Shown here one piece after another: positions 7,218-16,026 of a DNA stretch of 64,000 nucleotides (positions are counted from its first letter, which is position 1; every line of letters starts with the position of its first letter). The translations under genes and the position numbers were made by a program. Under the pieces are notes generated by a model that had not been told where the DNA came from, searched no databases, and saw only the letters and a program-made list of their open reading frames with translations. The DNA is from Acidisoma cellulosilyticum (GTDB lineage Bacteria; Pseudomonadota; Alphaproteobacteria; Acetobacterales; Acetobacteraceae): assembly GCF_020621385.1 (NCBI RefSeq), contig NZ_JAESVA010000001.1, positions 434,001 through 498,000 of the forward strand. The letters run 5' to 3'.

Positions 7218-8411
7218 ATGATTGCCGTCATCGGCGCCGGACCGGCCGGCTTGATGGCCGCCGAAACCCTGGCGCAAGCCGGCGAAGCCGTGACGGTCTT
7301 CGACCAGATGCCGTCGGTCGGCCGCAAATTCCTGCTGGCCGGGCGCGGCGGCCTTAACCTCACTCATTCCGAAATTCTTCCGAATTTCCTGAACCGCTAT
7401 GGCTCTGACGCATCGCCGCAGTTGATCGACGCCGTGCGGGCCTATCCGCCGGAGAGGCTGCGCATCTGGGCGGAAGGACTGGGCCAGACCCTGTTCGTAG
7501 GCTCCAGCGGCCGCGTCTTCCCGAAGGCGATGAAGGCAAGTCCGCTTCTGCGCGCCTGGTTGCAGCGGCTGGCGACCCTTGGCGTCACCTTCCGTCTCCG
7601 TCAACGCTGGCTTGGTTTCGCCGATGACGGCGCGCTGCTGTTCGAGGGCGCGGAGCCTCTGCGCGCCGAGGGCGTGGTGCTGGCGCTCGGCGGCGCGTCC
7701 TGGCCGAAGCTTGGCAGCGACGGCCATTGGACCGCCGTTCTGGCGGAAAACGGTATTCCCACTACCCCGCTGCGACCCGCCAATGCAGGGCTGCGCATCG
7801 GCTGGACCGAGCATTTCCGCGAGAAATTCGCGGGTACACCGCTGAAATCGGTCGCAATGCGGTGGCAGGATCGGGTCTCCCGGGGCGATGGTATAATCAG
7901 CACATATGGCATGGAGGGCGGGCTGGTCTATCCCCTGACCAGCGCCCTGCATGAAGCGACCGCTTCAGGCGGCAAAGTCGAGGTCGCCATCGACCTGCGG
8001 CCTGAGCTGAGCGAGCCGGCCTTGGCGGAAAAGCTGCGGCAGATCCGCCCGCGTGACAGCCTGTCCACGGGGTTGAAGCGCTGTCTGGCACTCGCCCCCA
8101 ATGCCATCAGCCTGTTGCGGGAGGTGAGCCGCGATCTGCCGCGCGATCCTGGCCCGCTCGCCCATCTCATCAAGCATCTGCCGCTGACGGTCACCGGCAC
8201 CGAAGGGCTGGGCCGCGCCATCTCCACCGCCGGCGGCGTCAGCTGGGATGAGATCGACGGCCGTTTCATGCTGAAGCAGTTGCCCGGCGTATTCGTGGCG
8301 GGGGAGATGCTGGACTGGGACGCGCCCACGGGCGGCTATCTGCTACAGGCGAGCTTCGCAACAGGCTTTGCCGCAGGCCAGGGAATGCTCGACTGGCGGA
8401 AGCCGGGTTGA
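7218..8411 (+). CDS. NAD(P)/FAD-dependent oxidoreductase, BaiN/HI0933-like (TIGR03862 type)
   Basis: A 397-residue flavoprotein. The FAD-binding motif is at the very N-terminus (VIGAGPAGLMAAETLAQAG), followed by GRKFLLAGRGGLNLTHSE, a family hallmark, and a C-terminal FAD motif GVFVAGEMLDWDAPTGGYLLQ with ASFATGFAAGQGM. Proteins of this shape include BaiN and a group of uncharacterised oxidoreductases; the substrate is unknown. The start ATG at 7218 is six residues before the glycine motif. It is divergent from the isomerase, with about 100 bases between the two starts. It is followed after 37 bases by the HerA-like ATPase, probably in one transcript. Confidence 0.88.
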   Translation: MIAVIGAGPAGLMAAETLAQAGEAVTVFDQMPSVGRKFLLAGRGGLNLTHSEILPNFLNRYGSDASPQLIDAVRAYPPERLRIWAEGLGQTLFVGSSGRVFPKAMKASPLLRAWLQRLATLGVTFRLRQRWLGFADDGALLFEGAEPLRAEGVVLALGGASWPKLGSDGHWTAVLAENGIPTTPLRPANAGLRIGWTEHFREKFAGTPLKSVAMRWQDRVSRGDGIISTYGMEGGLVYPLTSALHEATASGGKVEVAIDLRPELSEPALAEKLRQIRPRDSLSTGLKRCLALAPNAISLLREVSRDLPRDPGPLAHLIKHLPLTVTGTEGLGRAISTAGGVSWDEIDGRFMLKQLPGVFVAGEMLDWDAPTGGYLLQASFATGFAAGQGMLDWRKPG

Positions 8412-8448
8412 TAATCCCCACTCCGCCAAGGAGGCGCCTGACCGAGTC

Positions 8449-9951
8449 ATGACGATAGCGATCGAGATGGGCCAGACGGCGGCCAATGCCCCTGCGGTCA
8501 TGGACCTGGAAGAACTGCTGGCGACCCGGCTTCTGGTGCAGGGCAATTCCGGCTCCGGCAAGTCCCACCTTCTGCGCCGGTTGATGGAGCAGAGCGCGCC
8601 TTGGGTGCAGCAGGCGGTGATCGACCCGGAAGGCGATTTCGTGACGCTGGCCGATCGCTTCGGTCATCTGGTGATCGACGCCGAAGCGCATACCGAACAC
8701 GGACTGCAACTGGCCGGGGAGCGCGCGCGCATGCATCGCGTCTCGACCGTCCTCAACCTGGAAGGGCTGGACGCTGAGAACCAGATGCGCCGGGCGGCGG
8801 CCTTCCTGGGCGGCTTGTTCGATGTCTCCCGCGACCATTGGTATCCCATGCTGGTCGTGGTGGACGAGGCGCAGCTTTTCGCCCCCGCCGTCGCGGGTGA
8901 GGTGTCGGACGAGGCCCGGAAACTCTCCCTCGGCGCCATGACCAACCTGATGTGCCGCGGCCGCAAGCGTGGCCTCGCCGGGATCATCGCGACCCAGCGT
9001 CTGGCCAAGCTCGCCAAGAATGTCGCGGCCGAGGCCTCCAACTTCCTGATGGGCCGCACCTTTCTGGATATCGACATGGCGCGCGCCGCCGATCTGCTGG
9101 GCATGGAGCGTCGTCAGGCCGAAGGATTCCGCGATCTGGAGCGGGGCCATTTCATGGCGTTGGGCCCGGCTTTGTCGCGCCGGCCTTTATCCCTGCGCAT
9201 TGGGGACACCGAAACCGCGCCGCGCAATGCGACGCCGCGGCTGATGCCGATGCCGAATGCTGCGTTGGAAGACGCGGCCGCCGTCATTCTGGCCGCCCCG
9301 CCGCCTGAGGCGATGCGCGCCGCCATGCGCCGCGCGCCCGCGCCGCCGCCGCCCGATCTGCTCAGCCAGCTGATGGCCGCGAAACCGGCGGCGACCGAAG
9401 CAGCACGGGAGGTCGAGGTCGTACCACCCAGTTCCGAGGAAATCGCCGCGCGCCGAGCCCGGCTGGACGGTATCCTGCGCGCCATCCTGGCCGACCCCGA
9501 GGCCGGTTTCCGGGCCATCGGCGTGTTGTATCAGGATTTTCTGGTCCGCTGCCGCATCGAAGGATTGGGCGCCGGTGCGCCGGATCTATCGGCCTTTCGC
9601 CGCATGCTGACCCGCGCCCGCGCCGGTATCAGCGCGGACATGGCTGAGGATGCGGTGTGGCAGGATGTCTCGGCCCGCGCCTCCGTCCTACCCGAAGATA
9701 TGCAGGGCATTTTCATGATGATTGCCGGTGCCGCGCGCGAAGGCGCCGCTTGTCCTGGCGACCCTGCCCTCGCCCGCGCCTATGGCACAAGGTCCCTCAG
9801 CCGCGCGCGGCGCCTGCTGACCTATATGGAGGAGCAGGGGCTGATCGTCTGCCAGACGGACGGCATCGGCCGGCGCATCGTGACGCTGGTCGAGCTTGCC
9901 TGGGCGACCGCACCCGGTGACCCGAATGCGGATGCCGCCCTGGCGGGTTGA
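8449..9951 (+). CDS. HerA-like ATP-binding protein (DUF87-type) with C-terminal helical domain
   Basis: A 500-residue soluble P-loop ATPase of the HerA/FtsK superfamily. Walker A is GNSGSGKS at residues 32-39 and Walker B is MLVVVDEAQLF. A basic segment MCRGRKRGLAGIIATQRL follows, with the sensor glutamine and arginine of this superfamily. After about residue 270 comes an Ala/Pro-rich linker and then a helical region that may be a winged helix (AYGTRSLSRARRLLTYMEEQGL), suggesting a DNA-linked role. The ATG at 8449 is preceded by AAGGAGG; a TTG at 8368 would overlap the upstream gene. No NurA-type nuclease is next to it. Its cellular job is unknown. Confidence 0.85.
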   Translation: MTIAIEMGQTAANAPAVMDLEELLATRLLVQGNSGSGKSHLLRRLMEQSAPWVQQAVIDPEGDFVTLADRFGHLVIDAEAHTEHGLQLAGERARMHRVSTVLNLEGLDAENQMRRAAAFLGGLFDVSRDHWYPMLVVVDEAQLFAPAVAGEVSDEARKLSLGAMTNLMCRGRKRGLAGIIATQRLAKLAKNVAAEASNFLMGRTFLDIDMARAADLLGMERRQAEGFRDLERGHFMALGPALSRRPLSLRIGDTETAPRNATPRLMPMPNAALEDAAAVILAAPPPEAMRAAMRRAPAPPPPDLLSQLMAAKPAATEAAREVEVVPPSSEEIAARRARLDGILRAILADPEAGFRAIGVLYQDFLVRCRIEGLGAGAPDLSAFRRMLTRARAGISADMAEDAVWQDVSARASVLPEDMQGIFMMIAGAAREGAACPGDPALARAYGTRSLSRARRLLTYMEEQGLIVCQTDGIGRRIVTLVELAWATAPGDPNADAALAG

Positions 9952-9955
9952 CCCG

Positions 9956-11359
9956 TCAGCTTACCGCCTGCTGCGAGACGGGCGTGAGCACGCGTTTGTT
10001 CGGCAGAAGCGCGCTGCCGACGACGATGATCGCCACATTGATCAGCAGGCAGACGAAGCCGGTGTTGAACCCGTCGAGATGGACATGCTCGACGTAAAAC
10101 AGGATTGCCAGGACATCGGCGCAGAGGATGCCGGCCATGATGGCCAGCGGATTGGCCCGACGGAAGAAGATGATGGCGATGATGCCCGGAAAGAACTGGG
10201 TAATGCCGAAATACGCCGTATTCACCAAAGTCAGCATGAGTGACGGCGTGAGAAGCGTAAAAATGATCGACAACGCCAGATAGACGACGATGACGATCTT
10301 GGCACCGCTGCGCTGACGCGGCTCATCCAGATGGCCGAGCAGATTGCGCGAGACCAAGGGCCCGATGGCCAGGCAGATACCGGCCAGCACGACAAGACCA
10401 GACAAGGCCGCGCCTGATGCGACCAGCCCCAGCAGCCAACTCGGCAAAAGGTGCACTGCCGTCGTCAGCAGCGCCTGGTTGGGTGAACCAAGCTTGTAAT
10501 TTTGCCCAATCGCGAAATAGGACGCGACGACCAGAAACGGAAACATCAGCATATAGAGCGGCATCACGATCTGCGTGCGGCGGATGGTCTGCTCGCTCCG
10601 CGCCGTGAAGATATTCGGGATGGAGAAGGGAAAGACGTAGAAGCCCATTGCCTGAAAGATGATGGTGGTGACCGAGAAGCGATCCTCCGCCGGGGTCATG
10701 TGATTGCGCACATGCTGGCTGGCGACCTGGAAGATATGGCTGACGCTGTCAGATGACGTCGCGGCGACGCCGATGACGACCAGCGACAGGACCAGCAGCG
10801 TGTCCTTGATGATCGAGACCATGGCCGGCGCGCGAATGCCGGATGCCGCGATATAGGCGAAAGCAAGCCCCGCCGAGATCAGCGTCAGGATCAATGGGTT
10901 GAACTGCCAACCCAGCACATGCAGCGCCAGGATCAGGCCGGTGAACTGCAATTGCCCCCAGGGGATCAGGAAGATGATGGCGGTAATGGTGACCGTCAGC
11001 TCAAGCGCGCGGCTGTTGAAATGGCTTTTGAACAGGTCCGGCAAGGTCAGCGCATTGTAGATTTTGCCCGCGCGCCAGATCCAGGGATTGAGGAAATACC
11101 CGATCGGATAGGCGAGGAGAATGTAACCCATGAACCAGATGGCGAAGCTCGGCCCCTTGGCATAAATGCCGCCGGGCAGGCCCAGCATCGTGCCGAGGCT
11201 GTAGATTTCGCCCGCCGCCAGAAAGAAGAACAGCGCGCTGCCGAACTGGCGTGAGGCGACGAGATATTCGCGGAGATCAAGCACGTTGTGCCCACGGACC
11301 GCAGCGAATGCCATGACCAGGGAGAGCGCGATGACGATCAGAAAGACGATGCTTGCCAT
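9956..11359 (-). CDS. Sodium:solute symporter (SSS family)
   Basis: A 467-residue inner-membrane carrier with about 12-13 hydrophobic segments. The N-terminal part holds SRQFGSALFFFLAAGEIYSLGTMLGLPGG, corresponding to the helix 2-3 region that binds sodium and substrate in this family. A small DUF3311 membrane protein precedes it by 13 bases on the same strand. That pairing is typical of monocarboxylate/short organic acid transporters of the MctP/YhjB type. The substrate is therefore probably a carboxylate, but this rests on the pairing alone. It is convergent with the HerA-like ATPase gene, with only four bases between their ends. Confidence 0.9.
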   Translation of the reverse strand: MASIVFLIVIALSLVMAFAAVRGHNVLDLREYLVASRQFGSALFFFLAAGEIYSLGTMLGLPGGIYAKGPSFAIWFMGYILLAYPIGYFLNPWIWRAGKIYNALTLPDLFKSHFNSRALELTVTITAIIFLIPWGQLQFTGLILALHVLGWQFNPLILTLISAGLAFAYIAASGIRAPAMVSIIKDTLLVLSLVVIGVAATSSDSVSHIFQVASQHVRNHMTPAEDRFSVTTIIFQAMGFYVFPFSIPNIFTARSEQTIRRTQIVMPLYMLMFPFLVVASYFAIGQNYKLGSPNQALLTTAVHLLPSWLLGLVASGAALSGLVVLAGICLAIGPLVSRNLLGHLDEPRQRSGAKIVIVVYLALSIIFTLLTPSLMLTLVNTAYFGITQFFPGIIAIIFFRRANPLAIMAGILCADVLAILFYVEHVHLDGFNTGFVCLLINVAIIVVGSALLPNKRVLTPVSQQAVS

Positions 11360-11372
11360 TGTGTGATCTCCC

Positions 11373-11570
11373 TCAAACGCTATCGGGGCGATGGCGGTCG
11401 AAACAGAACCAGCAGATGGCGAGGCAGATTGCCGTCAGAATGAACCAGGCGAACATCCAAAGGTAGAGGAAGGGGATATTCCACAAGGTCCAGGAGACCT
11501 CATTTGCCAGCGGCACCATCAGCGCCACGGCGATAAAGGGAATGACCAATCCGATCACAACTCTCAACAC
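11373..11570 (-). CDS. DUF3311-type small membrane protein, partner of the symporter
   Basis: A 65-residue protein with two hydrophobic helices (about residues 4-22 and 31-54) and a short basic tail. The motif WTLWNIPFLYLWMFAWFIL contains the aromatic P-F-x-Y core of DUF3311. Genes of this family precede sodium:solute symporters, and the same arrangement holds here with a 13-base gap. The start is GTG at 11570. Its role is probably assembly or regulation of the carrier, which is family context and not shown by the sequence. Confidence 0.82.
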   Translation of the reverse strand: MLRVVIGLVIPFIAVALMVPLANEVSWTLWNIPFLYLWMFAWFILTAICLAICWFCFDRHRPDSV

Positions 11571-11706
11571 GGCAAAGCCTCCTCGGTCTCAAGCTTTTCG
11601 TTCAAGCAAGATCACTGCCGTTTCTGGTTTTGGTGCGGACACAACTGAGTGATACGGCGGCAAAAGGAGGGATCCCCGGGTCAGGCCGATGGCGTCAGTG
11701 ATATCG

Positions 11707-11744
11707 CGCCAATCGATACCACAAATCAAAATTGCCGATTGGCG
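11707..11744. promoter_or_regulatory. 9-bp inverted repeat in a divergent promoter region
   Basis: CGCCAATCG (11707-11715) and CGATTGGCG (11736-11744) are perfect inverted arms with a 20-base AT-richer spacer. The site lies between the divergent DUF3311/symporter operon and the SRPBCC gene, so it may be an operator for either side. Confidence 0.4.
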
Positions 11745-11815
11745 TTATGTCTAGCCAGCAATCATAGCTTTGGGTCATCGGCCTGCACCCGGCAGGCTGG
11801 CAATGGAACGAAAAG

Positions 11816-12340
11816 ATGGCAAACGAGATCATCTGGCCCGAGGGCTTTATCCCCGGCTTCTCCGATAATTTTGCATCGAATGAGGTCATCGTCGCAGGGC
11901 TGAGCGCGGCTGAGATATGGCCTTGGCTCAGCGAAGCTCCGCTATGGCCGCGCTACTATGCCAATGCCGCCGATATCGCATTCGACGGCGGAAAAGGCCC
12001 GCATCTGGAAGAAAATCTGCGCTTCCGCTTCAAGACCTTCGGCTTTCCGGTCGAAGCGCGCTGCACGGAATATCTGCCGCCAGCGGAAGGCCGGCCCGGC
12101 CGCATCGCCTGGCACGGCTGGGTCGGCGAGGACAGCGATGCGGAAAACCGTCTGGACGTTCACCACGCCTGGTTGATCGAGGATCTGTCCGGCGGCCGCG
12201 TGCGCGTGCTGACGCAGGAAACTCAGCAGGGCAAGCCGGCACGCGCACTGGCCGAGGCCAGCCCCAACCCTATGATCAACGGCCATCAGGACTGGCTGAA
12301 CGGTCTCATCGGCGCAGCGCGCAAGGCGAAGGGACAGTAA
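11816..12340 (+). CDS. SRPBCC (START-like) domain protein
   Basis: A 174-residue single-domain protein of the helix-grip superfamily, which binds hydrophobic ligands. The visible pattern is an early strand (NEVIVAGLSAAEIWPWL), an aromatic loop (APLWPRYYANAADI), then alternating strands FRFKTFGFPVEARCTEYLPP and GRIAWHGWVG, ending in a long amphipathic helix. No catalytic residue can be named. It stands alone, divergent from the symporter pair, and ends four bases before the stop of the histidine kinase gene on the other strand. It could be a polyketide-cyclase-like or stress protein; the function is unknown. Confidence 0.8.
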   Translation: MANEIIWPEGFIPGFSDNFASNEVIVAGLSAAEIWPWLSEAPLWPRYYANAADIAFDGGKGPHLEENLRFRFKTFGFPVEARCTEYLPPAEGRPGRIAWHGWVGEDSDAENRLDVHHAWLIEDLSGGRVRVLTQETQQGKPARALAEASPNPMINGHQDWLNGLIGAARKAKGQ

Positions 12341-12344
12341 CGCC

Positions 12345-13667
12345 TCAGACCGGCAAGCGGACCCCCGCCCGCAGCCCACCCAGCGGACTGCGGGAGAGCA
12401 CGATCTCTCCCCCGTGGGCACGCACGATATCGCGCGCGATGGTCAGGCCCAGACCATGGCCGCCGCTTGCCTCCCCGCTCTCGAACGGACGGAAGACCGC
12501 CTCCAGCCGGTCGGGCGCAATACCCGGCCCGTCATCATCGACCGTCACTTCCACCATATTGGCGGAGAGATAGGCGACGCCCACGGCGACATGCGGCGCA
12601 TGTCGGCGGGCGTTATCGACCAGATTGGCGAGCGCTCGGCGGATCGCGTCGGGGCGGAGGAGCAGCACAAGATCCTGCCGGCCGTGCAGCGTGATGCGCG
12701 CCCCGGCGCGGCGGGCGCCTCCGACTACCTCTTCGAGCAGTGCCGAGAGATTGGTGATCTCGGTCTTCTCCTCGCCCTCGCCCCGCGCGAAGGCGAGATA
12801 GCCGCTGATCATGCGCTCCATCTCTTCGACATCCGTCGTCATATCCACGATATCGGGCTGAAGCTCAGGCGTCTTCGGCAGCATGGCGAGCGTCAGACGA
12901 AGCCGTGTCAGCGGCGTGCGCAGATCGTGGCTGACCCCCGCGAGCATATCGGTGCGCTGGGACAGGAAGCGTTTGATGCGCTCCTGCATGCGGTTGAAGG
13001 CAACCGCGGCCCGGCGCACTTCCCGCGCGCCTTCAGGCCGGATCGGGCCGCGATCCCGCCCCATGCCGAAGGATTCCGCTGCCCTGGCCAGGCGGCGGAT
13101 GCCGCGCACCTGAATGCGCAGGAACAGGCTCGCCACGACAACCAACAGCACGGACGTGCCGAAAACCCAAAACGCGAACATGAGCAGCGAACCGGCCCAA
13201 AGGCGTTTGCGCGGAATATCCACGTGCACGACGCCGTTTTGCTGCTGCACGCTGACAATCACGAAATCAGGGTTCGATATCCAATCGGCCGTGAACGGCT
13301 TGCCGAGATGCTGGGCCAAGGCGCTGGACAGATCATCATCCATCGGCCCGAAGATATTGACGGTTTTGCCATGCTGCAGCCTGGCGCCGGGATCGAAAGC
13401 CATGGCCAGCTGAAATTGTTGCTGCACGTCATGCATAATGCGCCATTGCTGGGCCGGGTCCGGGCTGTGATCCAGCTGATCCAGCGTGAAGGCGATTTCG
13501 CCTGCGATGCTGAAGGCGAAGCGGCGCGAGACGATGCTGAGATGGCTGCCGTAGAAGACCTGCAATACCACCGCCTCCAGCAGCAGCACCGGCAGCAGGA
13601 TGATCAGCAGGCTGCGGGCGAACAGACCGCGCGGCAGAAATTTCCGGAAGACGCGTTCAAAGGCCAT
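12345..13667 (-). CDS. Sensor histidine kinase, EnvZ-like
   Basis: Membrane sensor of a two-component system, 440 residues. The first membrane helix is at about residues 16-38, a periplasmic domain of about 115 residues follows, and the second helix is at about 158-184. Then come a HAMP domain and the HisKA domain with H247 in GVSHDLRTPLTRLR. The ATPase domain has the N box DNARRHAP, the DDDGPGI motif and GGHGLGLTIARDIV. The domain order is that of EnvZ. It is the last gene of the operon marR-like / response regulator / kinase, 35 bases after the regulator. The signal is unknown. Confidence 0.93.
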   Translation of the reverse strand: MAFERVFRKFLPRGLFARSLLIILLPVLLLEAVVLQVFYGSHLSIVSRRFAFSIAGEIAFTLDQLDHSPDPAQQWRIMHDVQQQFQLAMAFDPGARLQHGKTVNIFGPMDDDLSSALAQHLGKPFTADWISNPDFVIVSVQQQNGVVHVDIPRKRLWAGSLLMFAFWVFGTSVLLVVVASLFLRIQVRGIRRLARAAESFGMGRDRGPIRPEGAREVRRAAVAFNRMQERIKRFLSQRTDMLAGVSHDLRTPLTRLRLTLAMLPKTPELQPDIVDMTTDVEEMERMISGYLAFARGEGEEKTEITNLSALLEEVVGGARRAGARITLHGRQDLVLLLRPDAIRRALANLVDNARRHAPHVAVGVAYLSANMVEVTVDDDGPGIAPDRLEAVFRPFESGEASGGHGLGLTIARDIVRAHGGEIVLSRSPLGGLRAGVRLPV

Positions 13668-13702
13668 GGTTCAGACGGCCTTCGATGCGGAGCGCCGCGT
13701 GC

Positions 13703-14437
13703 TCACAGACCCGGCTTCAGCACATAGCCCCGGCCGCGCACGGTATGGAGATAGCGCGGCTCGCGGCTGTCGCGCTCGATCTTACGGCGAAGCCGGGTGA
13801 CCTGCACGTCGATGGCGCGCTCACCGGGCTCGTCCATGCCAAGCGCCTCGGCGATTTCCTCCCGCGACAGGATTTCATTGGGCTTGCGGGCCAGCGCCGT
13901 CAGCAGCGCGATCTCCCCACCCGTCAGACGGATCGGACCGCTCGCATTGCGTAGCTCGCCCCGGGCTGGATCGAATTCCGCCTCTCCCAGCCGGATCGGG
14001 CCGATATCGATCGCGGGTGAGTTCGCGACGCTGCCCGCACGTCGCAACAGGGCGCGGACACGCAGCACCAGCTCATAGGGGTCGAAGGGCTTGCCAAGAT
14101 AATCATCCGCCCCGGCCTCGAACCCTGCGATGCGGTCCTCCGGCGCACCGCGCGCGGTGAGCAGCAGCACGGGCAGTTCCGGGTCGCCATTGCGGCGCAG
14201 ATCATCGACCAATTCGATCCCGCTTTCGCCGGGCATGGTGACATCAAGCACCATGATGTCCGGACGGAGCGAGCGCAGGCTGTCACGGGCATGCGCCGCG
14301 TCCTCTGCCGCCGTCACCCGGAATCCGCGCTCTGTCAGATAGCGGACCAGCAGGCGCCGCAACTTCTCGTCGTCATCGACGACGAGAATATGGGCATTGA
14401 GGGTCGCGTCGGCCGGGGTAGAGGCGTTGCCGCTCAT
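13703..14437 (-). CDS. OmpR/PhoB-family response regulator
   Basis: A 244-residue cytoplasmic regulator. The receiver domain has the acidic cluster VVDDDE at about 19-23, the phospho-acceptor D65 in VLDVTMPGESG, and the switch lysine in GKPFDPYEL. The C-terminal winged helix begins near residue 140 and contains LTGGEIALLTALARKPNEI and the recognition helix region AIDVQVTRLRRKIE, typical of OmpR. The start ATG has AAGGA nearby. It is the cognate partner of the EnvZ-like kinase directly downstream. Target genes cannot be told from this window. Confidence 0.95.
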   Translation of the reverse strand: MSGNASTPADATLNAHILVVDDDEKLRRLLVRYLTERGFRVTAAEDAAHARDSLRSLRPDIMVLDVTMPGESGIELVDDLRRNGDPELPVLLLTARGAPEDRIAGFEAGADDYLGKPFDPYELVLRVRALLRRAGSVANSPAIDIGPIRLGEAEFDPARGELRNASGPIRLTGGEIALLTALARKPNEILSREEIAEALGMDEPGERAIDVQVTRLRRKIERDSREPRYLHTVRGRGYVLKPGL

Positions 14438-14461
14438 GGATGGTCCTTGGGAAAGTCTGGC

Positions 14462-15004
14462 TCAGGCGGATCGGGCGCGCAGCTCCCGCGCTGCCGCTTC
14501 CATCGCCGCAAGATGGGCCTGCCCCGTCTCATCCGTCAAAGCCCGCAACACGCGGCGGAACCCCTCCACCGCCGTGCTGCCGGCATCGCGATAGGCCCGC
14601 AGCAACAGATCGCGCTGCCGCTCGAACAGCTGCCGCTCCAACGCGGCGCCCTTGGCCGTCAGGCTCAACAGACGCTGGCGCCGGTCGACCCGGCCGGGCG
14701 CCTGGACGACATAGCCCTGCTCGATCAGTGTCGTCAGCACACGCGACAAACTCTGTTTCGTGATGCCGAGGATGGAGAGCAGGTCGGATACGCTCATCCC
14801 CGGCATGCGGGCGATGAAATGCAGCGCGCGATGATGGGCGCGGCCAAGCTCCAACCCATCCAGCACCTCGTCCGCCGCATGGGTAAAATCCCGATAGGCG
14901 AAGAACAGCATGTCCTGCGCCAAACGCAGCTCCTCCTCCCTCAAAAAGAGCAAGCCTGCGCCTGCATTCGATGGAGATTGGGCGCTCGGGGGCATAGCTG
15001 ACAT
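14462..15004 (-). CDS. MarR-family transcriptional regulator
   Basis: A 180-residue winged-helix dimer. The DNA-binding part is ALHFIARMPGMSVSDLLSIL with ITKQSLSRVLTTLIEQGYV as recognition helix, and the wing is DRRQRLLSLTAKG, a clear MarR signature. It lies 24 bases upstream of the response regulator and is likely the first gene of that operon. It is divergent from the aminotransferase gene, with 93 bases shared upstream; the region has a TTGACT hexamer at about 15029 that could serve as a -35 element. Whether it controls its own operon, the aminotransferase, or both is open. Confidence 0.92.
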   Translation of the reverse strand: MSAMPPSAQSPSNAGAGLLFLREEELRLAQDMLFFAYRDFTHAADEVLDGLELGRAHHRALHFIARMPGMSVSDLLSILGITKQSLSRVLTTLIEQGYVVQAPGRVDRRQRLLSLTAKGAALERQLFERQRDLLLRAYRDAGSTAVEGFRRVLRALTDETGQAHLAAMEAAARELRARSA

Positions 15005-15097
15005 ACAGGCAGTTTAAGGCAGCTTCATTGACTTAACAAGAATAGAGATCATAACTCCACCTTGTTTCGCGCAACAATATTTCGGAAATAACCCAAA

Positions 15098-15997
15098 ATG
15101 GCGCTCATTCCTTTCGATGACCGCGATGGCATGATCTGGTGGAACGGGTCCCTTCGTCCCTGGCGCGATGCCAAGCTGCATGTCCTCAGCCATGGCCTGC
15201 ATTACGGCAGCGCCGTCTTCGAAGGCGAACGCGCCTATGGCGGCCATATTTTCAAGCTCCGCGCGCATTCCGAGCGCCTGAAGCGCTCCGCCCAGTTGCT
15301 CGGCTACGACATTCCCTATTCGGTCGAAGAGATCGACGAGGCCTGTGACGCCGTGCTGGAAGCCAATGGCCTGACGGACGCCTATGTCCGCCCCATCGCC
15401 TGGCGCGGCACGGAGCAGCTGGCGGTCTCCGCCAAGCTCACCAGCATCAACCTTGCCGTCGCCGTCTGGGCCTGGCCGAACCTGTTTGGCGCCGACCGTA
15501 TGAAGGGCGTGCGTCTGGCTTGGGCAGCGTGGAAGCGCCCGCACCCGGAGACGGCGCCCACCGCATCCAAGGCCGCCGGCCTCTATATGATCGGCACGAT
15601 GTCGAAGCATAAGGCCGAGGATGACGGTTTCGATGATGCGCTGATGTTGGACTGGCGCGGCCAGGTGGCGGAAGCGACGGGGGCCAATGTGTTCTTCGTC
15701 ATGGACGGCGCATTGCATACGCCGACACCCGATTGCTTCCTGGACGGCATCACCCGCCGCACGGTGATGGGCATCGCCCGCCGCCACCAGATCCAGGTCG
15801 TGGAACGCGCAATTCTGCCGGACGAAATCGGCCGGGCGAGCGAAGTCTTCCTGGCCGGCACCGCCGCCGAGGTCACACCTGTGCGACAAATCGGCGATCT
15901 GAACTTTACGCCGGGTCCGATCACCGAGCGTCTCTTGCGCGATTACGAGGCACTGGTTCAGATGTCGCCGCAGCAGGTCGCCGCTCTCGCCGCCTAG
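15098..15997 (+). CDS. ilvE: Branched-chain amino acid aminotransferase
   Basis: PLP enzyme (fold type IV) that interconverts Leu/Ile/Val and their 2-oxo acids with glutamate/2-oxoglutarate. It has 299 residues, the normal length. The substrate loop HYGSAVFEGERAY is near residue 35, and the PLP lysine is K158 in ASKAAG. The cofactor region follows as ALMLDWRGQVAEATGANVFFV, and the C-terminal FLAGTAAEVTPVRQIG contacts the phosphate. Divergent from the marR-like gene and followed after 29 bases by the YdeP-type oxidoreductase. A D-amino acid transaminase or aminodeoxychorismate lyase is less likely given the length and loop. Confidence 0.93.
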   Translation: MALIPFDDRDGMIWWNGSLRPWRDAKLHVLSHGLHYGSAVFEGERAYGGHIFKLRAHSERLKRSAQLLGYDIPYSVEEIDEACDAVLEANGLTDAYVRPIAWRGTEQLAVSAKLTSINLAVAVWAWPNLFGADRMKGVRLAWAAWKRPHPETAPTASKAAGLYMIGTMSKHKAEDDGFDDALMLDWRGQVAEATGANVFFVMDGALHTPTPDCFLDGITRRTVMGIARRHQIQVVERAILPDEIGRASEVFLAGTAAEVTPVRQIGDLNFTPGPITERLLRDYEALVQMSPQQVAALAA

Positions 15998-16026
15998 CGA
16001 GACGCCCTAGCCATGAGGAGCCCCGG

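Noticed and set aside
12414-13727. A 437-codon plus-strand frame across the histidine kinase gene
   Set aside because: It is antisense to the kinase with its complete H, N and G boxes; no independent motif or ribosome site.
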